Shown: positions 6,430 through 10,701 of the stretch, piece after piece
How positions within the stretch are numbered: position 1 is the stretch's first letter
How the letters are laid out: every line of letters begins with the position of its first letter
Origin: Thermoplasmata archaeon
GTDB lineage: Archaea > Thermoplasmatota > Thermoplasmata > Thermoplasmatales > Thermoplasmataceae
Direction: 5' to 3'
NCBI GenBank assembly: GCA_021827885.1
Contig: JAKAUD010000046.1
Span: 1-10,701, forward strand
Length of the DNA stretch: 10,701 bases
Translations under genes and position numbers: made by a program
Notes under the pieces: model-generated
The model's database searches: none
Seen by the model: only the letters and a program-made list of their open reading frames with translations
What the model was told of the DNA's origin: nothing

Positions 6430-7449
6430 ATGCATTTTGTATCTGTGGATGGTGGTGCAACCAAGACACTGGCCGCGTGTTATTCAGAGGATGGCGATAT
6501 TCTTGGGGTCGGAGTAGCCGGACCCAGTAACTTTAGAAATATTGGTGTAGAAAAGACCAAAGAAAATCTTTCTGCTGCTGTTAATAAAAGTCTCGAGAGA
6601 GCAGGCCTCAATAGTAATGATATTTCGCAATTCTCTTTCGCCCTTGCCGGTGTCAAAGATTCAAAGAAATCTACCGAAATCATCCAGACATTCATTGGGG
6701 AAATGAGATATGGAAGAAAAGTGATGGTTCTTAACGATGGCGAAGCTGGTTTCAACTGCAGGTTTCCAGGAAAGGATGGGATAATAGCTGCACCTGGAAC
6801 TGGAATGATTGCATACGCCCGTAGAGGTAGTGTTTTCGAAAGGTCAAGTGGATGGGGATGGTTCATAGGGGACGAAGGTGGTGCCTTCTACACAGCCAGA
6901 AGATCAATTCAGGAATCAGCAAAGGTGTTCGACGGGAGACTTGAATCGGATAGTAGGATTCCTGAGGCACTCCTGAGATACTTCAGAGTTACTGAGCCAA
7001 GACAGCTTGTGAATGAAGTGTATACAGATCCGATCGATATCAGAAGGATCGCGGCATTTACCAAAATAATATCAGACTATGCAAACAATGGAGATTTCAT
7101 GGCCATATCACTGCTCACGGAGTCAGCTCTGGAATCGGCAAAGTGTGTGATTGCCCTTAAAGAGCGTGTCTTCAGGGATACTGATGTGAACTTCAGCGGG
7201 TATGGCGGTGTGTACCGGGCTGGCGATTTATACTGGAAAACTCTCATAAAGTCAGTTGCAGATAAGTATCCAGCAATGAACCCAATTCGGCCACTTTACG
7301 GTTATCATGCTGTAATAGGATCAATGTATCTTGTTTTGTCGTCGTTAAAAATTGATATGGAATTTGATCCAGATATTGTGGCTAAGAACCTTGAAAAAGC
7401 AATAGAAGGAATCTCTTCGACTGAAAGGCGGGAATTTCTCTTGATTTAG
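6430..7449 (+). CDS. BadF/BcrA-family sugar kinase, candidate MurNAc/GlcNAc kinase (MurK-like)
   Basis: This 339-residue ASKHA-fold protein has the phosphate-1 loop D7-GGATKT13, the phosphate-2 region NDGEAG (102-107), the APGTGMIAY segment (121-129), the family-defining GWGWFIGDEGGAF (141-153) and an adenosine-binding SGYGGVYRAGD (256-266). It belongs to the BadF/BadG/BcrA/BcrD ATPase family, which includes human GlcNAc kinase and the bacterial MurK enzymes of Clostridium acetobutylicum and Tannerella that phosphorylate both MurNAc and GlcNAc at O6. The cluster has MurQ but no phosphotransferase transporter, so a kinase making MurNAc-6-phosphate is required, and this is the only candidate in the window. 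A caution is that Thermoplasma acidophilum 2-keto-3-deoxygluconate kinase comes from the same family, so specificity cannot be read from motifs alone. Confidence 0.85.
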   Translation: MHFVSVDGGATKTLAACYSEDGDILGVGVAGPSNFRNIGVEKTKENLSAAVNKSLERAGLNSNDISQFSFALAGVKDSKKSTEIIQTFIGEMRYGRKVMVLNDGEAGFNCRFPGKDGIIAAPGTGMIAYARRGSVFERSSGWGWFIGDEGGAFYTARRSIQESAKVFDGRLESDSRIPEALLRYFRVTEPRQLVNEVYTDPIDIRRIAAFTKIISDYANNGDFMAISLLTESALESAKCVIALKERVFRDTDVNFSGYGGVYRAGDLYWKTLIKSVADKYPAMNPIRPLYGYHAVIGSMYLVLSSLKIDMEFDPDIVAKNLEKAIEGISSTERREFLLI

Positions 7450-7486
7450 TGACTCATGATAATGTAGATTTTTTTGTAGTGAGTAG

Positions 7487-7493
7487 TTATAAT
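7487..7493 (+). promoter_or_regulatory. TATA box for the M19 dipeptidase gene
   Basis: TTATAAT is centred 26 bases upstream of the ATG at 7516 in a 66-base gap after the kinase. An eight-T run at about 7469-7476, just upstream, could terminate kinase transcription. An ATG at 7511 is followed at once by a stop in its frame, so 7516 is the right start. Confidence 0.55.
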
Positions 7494-7515
7494 CCCCACT
7501 TGCTATCACTATGAT

Positions 7516-8448
7516 ATGAACTTCACCGATCTGCATGAAGATATAGCTTACTCATCTCAGAAGATAGATGTTATAGATGGACTAGAGCAGTCAAGCATAA
7601 AATTGCTTTCAAGATTCGATTCAGCATTCATTCTTTCTTCAATCTTCCCTTTCTTCCCATCAATGCGCCCCAGTGAAACTGAATCAGGTAGTAGCGGTGG
7701 AACGTTTGACCACTACAACATTCCTGACTGGAATGTTATGATGGAACAGATAAGCTTTCATATGCTCCTTGAGAGAGCAAGAAAGATAAAACTTGTTAGG
7801 AGAAAAGAAGATCTTGATGAATCCGGGATAAAACTACTATTGGCTATGGAAGGAACAGATGTTTTACGGCTCCCAGAGGATATTTTTACAATTCACGCAC
7901 TGGGTGTTAGGTCAGTAGGACTAAGCTGGAATTACGACAATAAGTTCGCAGCAAGTTATCTTTCTCGTAAAGATTATGGGCTTACGGGCTTTGGCCGCAA
8001 GCTGGTTTCTTTCTGTAAGGATCTTGGTATTGCAGTGGATCTATCACATGCGAGTCCAAAGACCATTGAAGATGTTATGAGCACAGAGCATGGTCCGGTT
8101 TTTATTTCACACGGAAATCCTGCTGCTGTTTTCAAACATGCTAGGAACTATTCAGATGATATTATCAAGGCTATTGCTCACGAGGGGGGGATTATAGGAA
8201 TCACTGGAATACGTTCAACTCTGGGATATGGACAGGATATAGATGCCTTTCTAAGGCATATAGAACATGTTGGGAAAGTAGCCGGATGGAAACACGTGGC
8301 CATAGGGTCTGATCTCCTTGGAGTTGACCAGCCGGTACCGGGTCTTGAAGACGTCTCAAAATTTCAAGTTCTCCTGACCATGCTTGGGAGTCAGGCAGAG
8401 GACGTTCTATGGAGGAATGGACTGAACTTTTTTAAAAGAACTCTCTGA
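7516..8448 (+). CDS. M19 (renal/membrane-type) dipeptidase
   Basis: This 310-residue zinc peptidase of family M19 hydrolyses dipeptides, commonly those with a D-residue at the C-terminal position. The binuclear metal ligands are visible: H7-x-D9 at the N-terminus (DLHED), E112 (LLAMEGTD), H178 (VDLSHAS) and H199 (PVFISHGN). R210 and D266 (IGSDLLG) complete the usual active site. SWNYDN (137-142) and GLTGFGRKLV (155-164) are also characteristic. There is no signal peptide or anchor, so unlike mammalian renal dipeptidase it is cytoplasmic, as in most prokaryotic relatives. In this cluster it would split L-Ala-L-Glu from the epimerase, or L-Ala-D-Glu and D-Ala-D-Ala directly. It is somewhat shorter than many members but no motif is missing. 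Family assignment is firm; substrate is inferred. Confidence 0.9.
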   Translation: MNFTDLHEDIAYSSQKIDVIDGLEQSSIKLLSRFDSAFILSSIFPFFPSMRPSETESGSSGGTFDHYNIPDWNVMMEQISFHMLLERARKIKLVRRKEDLDESGIKLLLAMEGTDVLRLPEDIFTIHALGVRSVGLSWNYDNKFAASYLSRKDYGLTGFGRKLVSFCKDLGIAVDLSHASPKTIEDVMSTEHGPVFISHGNPAAVFKHARNYSDDIIKAIAHEGGIIGITGIRSTLGYGQDIDAFLRHIEHVGKVAGWKHVAIGSDLLGVDQPVPGLEDVSKFQVLLTMLGSQAEDVLWRNGLNFFKRTL

Positions 8449-8500
8449 TCTTCTTATTTATTTATGTAAGTGGATTGGCTTCTATTATCCAGCATGGAAG

Positions 8501-8534
8501 TCGAGAAGTTTCAAGTAATATTTTTTCTTCTCGA
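8501..8534. repeat. 8-bp inverted repeat forming a hairpin
   Basis: TCGAGAAG at 8501-8508 is perfectly complementary to CTTCTCGA at 8527-8534 around an 18-base loop that ends in six T. It lies about 50 bases after the dipeptidase stop and could be a transcript-end structure or part of a small RNA. Confidence 0.4.
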
Positions 8535-8545
8535 ATTTACGAGTC

Positions 8546-8563
8546 AGGCATTTTCAGATGCCT
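8546..8563. repeat. 6-bp inverted repeat forming a second hairpin
   Basis: AGGCAT at 8546-8551 pairs with ATGCCT at 8558-8563 around the six-base loop TTTCAG. It follows the previous hairpin by 11 bases, so the two would stack in a transcript of this region. Confidence 0.3.
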
Positions 8564-9087
8564 CAAAATTGAAGACGACCAAGCTAATTAGTTGGACAGA
8601 TTAGAAGTCTTGAGTACCTTGCATTGTTTATTCAAATCTTGTACAAAACTCATTCTGTTAATACGGTGATCAAACAGTGCATAACAGTTTAAATAACCAT
8701 TGATCCTAAAGACTGGTCACAGGAAAATAAGGGTGTAATTTTTTTATTTGTAAGTTAATCCTCAACTTTTAGGAAGCGTTAGCAAACGTTGTGGCTTATA
8801 CCAAGTGATTTAAAAATGTTCATCTCTTTTTCGATCTCCCTCGTCTTGCATTATATCATTTCTCAGCTTAAGCAGCTATAGGGGACATTCTAAACAGAAT
8901 AGCCAATTTGCGGACTTAATATCACAATGTAATGTTTTTGTAGCAAGTGCTTCTTTATATCCCACTATGATTTTTTTTACAATATAAATGAGATTTTAGT
9001 TACTGGGAATTTTGATTCAGGGGGAAGAGCACTGCCTCTTTATGTCGCATAATATTTCTCAACATGCTTCCATTCCTTAATAAGGGT

Positions 9088-9158
9088 AATGTAATTTCAC
9101 CCATACCTGATTTCTTAATTTTTTTACGGTGGTAGAATGTAATCTCATCCATTTATGA
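9088..9158. repeat. imperfect 23-base direct repeat, 48 bases apart
   Basis: The segments at 9088-9110 and 9136-9158 share AATGTAAT, TCA, CCAT and TGA in the same order, 18 of 23 positions. The core AATGTAAT occurs once more at 8926-8933. Such spaced copies could be a regulator site upstream of the surface amidase gene, but chance similarity in AT-rich DNA is a real alternative. Confidence 0.25.
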
Positions 9159-9327
9159 CTTCAATCAGATATTTTTGTTCCTTATGAAATTTCCCTGAAG
9201 ATGTTGTTGAGTAATACGCAGTATATAGTGTTCTACCATGAGAGCAAAGAGAGTTGATAAACCTTTGATCTTATAAACTACGTACAAGAGTCTTTGAAAA
9301 GTGCAGCAAATTCGGTTCTCATGAAAA

Positions 9328-9343
9328 AATTCTAATATGAATT
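9328..9343 (+). promoter_or_regulatory. palindromic TATA-box region for the surface amidase gene
   Basis: AATTC-TAATAT-GAATT is a perfect 5+5 inverted repeat around the TATA-like core, centred about 25 bases upstream of the ATG at 9360, with a purine-rich BRE-like ATGAAAAAA just before it. There is no Shine-Dalgarno motif, so the transcript is probably leaderless. Confidence 0.45.
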
Positions 9344-9359
9344 CTCAAATCATAGGGTA

Positions 9360-10517
9360 ATGAGACAATTAATTACAATATTATTAATGATAATAATAGT
9401 CTCCGGATTTTCTCTGATAACATCAACCAGCGGTGAAACAAATTTATTTGCCCATGATCAACAGCCACTGGCAATTGCAGATTTAACCAATGCCAATGTA
9501 CCTATAGGTTATGACTTATACAACTACAACGGATCGCTCGCTGTTCATTACGGACTCCTAGTTGATTCAAGTTACTTTCACAAAGAGTATTATCCATCAG
9601 GAGCTAATCTTTCAATATACCAGAAGAATCTAGATTTTTTTAATTCTGAAGATTGCGCACATTTTGTATCTGAAGCGCTGATCCACGGTGGTCTCATAGC
9701 CCTTTCGCAGAACCCCCCGGGTGACAACCTTACAAATTACTTGTCAGGCTTTCCTGGAAGTTACGGTATCGTCGGTGTATACAGACTGGCAAATTATCTT
9801 GCCGGATACGATCTTCCAATCTTCCCTGCGAATTCCACCATAGAGGGGATTATTGGATACCAACCGATTCCTGCCTCATATAACGGTAGCCCACACGCTT
9901 CAGTATTTTACGTAACAAATGATTCACTTCTCCCATCATATTTCCTTTGGCCTGGCGATGTTGTAATAGATGGTGGAGTTGGAAACGGTCACTCTATGTT
10001 ATATGTTGGAAACGATACAGTTGTACAAACTGATCCAGCTGGGACGTGGGATTACGTCCCCGGAGCAGATGCCAACATTACGTTCAATTACTTGAACCAG
10101 TACAATGGAGAAAACGTTTCAGCAATTTATATTCACATTCCAACATTTCGCGGAAAACACGATGTTAGAATAACCGCATTATCAGGGACATCAGTAATCC
10201 CAAGTGGATCTACAGCTGATACGGTAATACTCATAGGTTCATTTCCTCAGGGTGTCGGACTAGGCAACTACAGTTATTCGTGGTCGGATAACGGAAAGGT
10301 TTTCTCCGATGATCAGACTACAAAAATTATACTTAATCCCGGCGAAAATCAGATTGAGCTGGAAGCTACAGGAAGCAACGGTACCGCCTATGCTAATTTT
10401 ACGCTGGAAGGGACAAGCGGCTTTTCTCTTTTTTCGTTTCCCGGTGTACTTATAATAGCATTACCGGTCATAGGCGTAGTCGTTGCTGCTTCTGCTATAC
10501 TGTATCGTCGGAGGTAA
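9360..10517 (+). CDS. secreted, membrane-anchored cysteine amidase/endopeptidase-like protein
   Basis: The 385-residue protein starts with a signal peptide (hydrophobic residues about 4-20, ending near TSTSGE). The catalytic region (about 45-260) has SEDCAHFVSEALIHGG, in which C99 matches the nucleophile of the Amidase_6-like/papain-fold group (D-C-x-x-F-V-S). WPGDVVI (197-203) and GNGHSMLYVGN with H211 supply the expected histidine. An immunoglobulin/PKD-like beta-sandwich follows (about 267-350). A C-terminal hydrophobic helix (about 360-382) ends in RRR, anchoring it to the cell surface with the enzyme outside. There are 12 N-x-S/T sequons, implying heavy N-glycosylation. Relatives of this fold act on cell-wall peptides, and the following gene is a D-Ala-D-Ala carboxypeptidase homologue, so attack on bacterial peptidoglycan is a fair inference. 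The exact bond cut is unknown. Confidence 0.75.
   Translation: MRQLITILLMIIIVSGFSLITSTSGETNLFAHDQQPLAIADLTNANVPIGYDLYNYNGSLAVHYGLLVDSSYFHKEYYPSGANLSIYQKNLDFFNSEDCAHFVSEALIHGGLIALSQNPPGDNLTNYLSGFPGSYGIVGVYRLANYLAGYDLPIFPANSTIEGIIGYQPIPASYNGSPHASVFYVTNDSLLPSYFLWPGDVVIDGGVGNGHSMLYVGNDTVVQTDPAGTWDYVPGADANITFNYLNQYNGENVSAIYIHIPTFRGKHDVRITALSGTSVIPSGSTADTVILIGSFPQGVGLGNYSYSWSDNGKVFSDDQTTKIILNPGENQIELEATGSNGTAYANFTLEGTSGFSLFSFPGVLIIALPVIGVVVAASAILYRRR
10510..10515 (+). promoter_or_regulatory. Shine-Dalgarno motif for the downstream carboxypeptidase gene
   Basis: GGAGGT overlaps the last two codons and stop of the surface amidase gene, with 12 bases between it and the ATG at 10528. It is the only strong Shine-Dalgarno match I see before a gene in the window. 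It suggests the downstream gene is translated from a shared transcript instead of a leaderless one. Confidence 0.5.
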
Positions 10518-10527
10518 GAAATAAGTC

Positions 10528-10692
10528 ATGAGGATTGATAACGTACTGGCATATTGCTTTACTGATATGAAAGGTTCAGTGATTGAGTCAAGACTAGAGC
10601 GAACTCCTATGACTCCTGCTTCAAATACAAAGATTTTAACTGCCTATCTTGCAGTTGAAAAATATGGAATGAACCACACCTACAAAAAGTAA
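10528..10692 (+). CDS. N-terminal part of a D-Ala-D-Ala carboxypeptidase (S13/PBP4-like), interrupted by a stop
   Basis: The 54-codon frame contains TPASNTKILTAYLAVEKYG, the hallmark S-x-x-K region of family S13 D-alanyl-D-alanine carboxypeptidase/endopeptidases, with nucleophile S32 and K35. The start is 10 bases after the stop of the surface amidase gene and has a Shine-Dalgarno motif. Whole enzymes of the family run to 400 or more residues, but here TAA at 10690-10692 stops the frame directly after an A5 run. One extra A there would give YKKVMVY, which resembles the strand that normally follows. A sequencing or assembly indel near the sequence end, or a true inactivating frameshift, could explain it. 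No signal peptide is visible at this start. The window ends nine bases after the stop, so the rest cannot be judged. Confidence 0.65.
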   Translation: MRIDNVLAYCFTDMKGSVIESRLERTPMTPASNTKILTAYLAVEKYGMNHTYKK

Positions 10693-10701
10693 TGGTATAT
10701 T

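Larger units (their letters stand above)
8449..9359. other. 911-base AT-rich gap without a convincing gene
   Basis: Both strands are broken by frequent stops and I see no tRNA, rRNA, CRISPR or insertion-sequence features. It holds a T-rich stretch directly after the dipeptidase stop (about 8450-8466) that could be a terminator or TATA element, two short hairpins (8501-8563), a TATA-like TTTAAATA at 8688-8695 flanked by GATCAA at 8668 and TTGATC at 8700, several T-runs, and three copies of AATGTAAT (8926, 9088, 9136). One 36-codon open frame (8494-8604) exists but lacks support. The gap separates the cytoplasmic catabolic genes from the surface-enzyme pair. Confidence 0.6.

Noticed and set aside
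6480..6866. 128-codon minus-strand open frame inside the sugar kinase gene
   Set aside because: Antisense shadow of the BadF-family motifs; the leucine- and proline-rich peptide has no recognisable fold.
8494..8604. 36-codon open frame starting MEVEKFQVIFFLLEF, with a T-rich TATA-like stretch about 30 bases upstream
   Set aside because: Too short and of unremarkable composition, overlaps both hairpins, and has no recognisable domain. Not enough to call a gene.
8655..8705. Nested 6-base inverted repeats CTGTTA/TAACAG and GATCAA/TTGATC
   Set aside because: Short, not extendable, and expected by chance in AT-rich DNA; mentioned only within the gap description.
8449..9359. Replication origin, tRNA, CRISPR array or insertion sequence in the long gap
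   Set aside because: No initiator gene or origin-type repeats, no cloverleaf, no regularly spaced repeats, and no terminal inverted repeats or transposase remnants that I can see.

Overview
The window looks archaeal and most like a member of the Thermoplasmatales or a close relative. It is AT-rich. Most genes have a TATA-like box centred about 23-35 bases upstream of the start codon and no Shine-Dalgarno motif, which is the pattern of leaderless archaeal transcripts. The surface protein near the right end carries many N-glycosylation sequons and a C-terminal membrane anchor ending in Arg-Arg-Arg, as archaeal surface proteins often do. The lineage is inferred from these traits, not from a marker gene.

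Layout. (1) Positions 3-155 hold the tail of an unidentified plus-strand gene, followed by a strong hairpin between convergent genes. (2) A minus-strand arm runs from 4201 down to 269: N-acetylglucosamine-6-phosphate deacetylase (nagA), N-acetylmuramic acid 6-phosphate etherase (murQ), an Ala-Glu type dipeptide epimerase, and a class II glutamine amidotransferase-fold protein. (3) A 101-base divergent promoter region at 4202-4302 contains a TTGGC-N6-GCCAA palindrome. (4) A plus-strand arm runs from 4303 to 8448: SIS-domain glucosamine-6-phosphate deaminase/isomerase, a serine beta-lactamase-fold hydrolase of the muropeptide amidase type, a BadF/BcrA-family sugar kinase, and an M19 (renal/membrane type) dipeptidase. 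(5) A 911-base gap at 8449-9359 has no convincing gene but holds hairpins and short repeats. (6) At 9360-10517 there is a secreted, membrane-anchored cysteine amidase-like protein. It is followed at 10528 by the start of a D-Ala-D-Ala carboxypeptidase-like (S13) gene that is interrupted by an in-frame stop just before the window ends.

Together the genes spell out an almost complete route for consuming bacterial cell wall in an organism that probably makes no murein. A surface enzyme could cut peptidoglycan outside. Inside, a serine amidase could separate MurNAc from peptide, a BadF-type kinase could make MurNAc-6-P (and GlcNAc-6-P), MurQ would give GlcNAc-6-P plus D-lactate, NagA would give GlcN-6-P, and the SIS enzyme would give fructose-6-P plus ammonia. 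On the peptide side the epimerase would convert L-Ala-D-Glu to L-Ala-L-Glu, and the dipeptidase would split dipeptides. No glycosidase, transporter or transcription factor is visible here. Enzyme identities rest on clear family motifs; the combined pathway and its role in predation or scavenging are inference.
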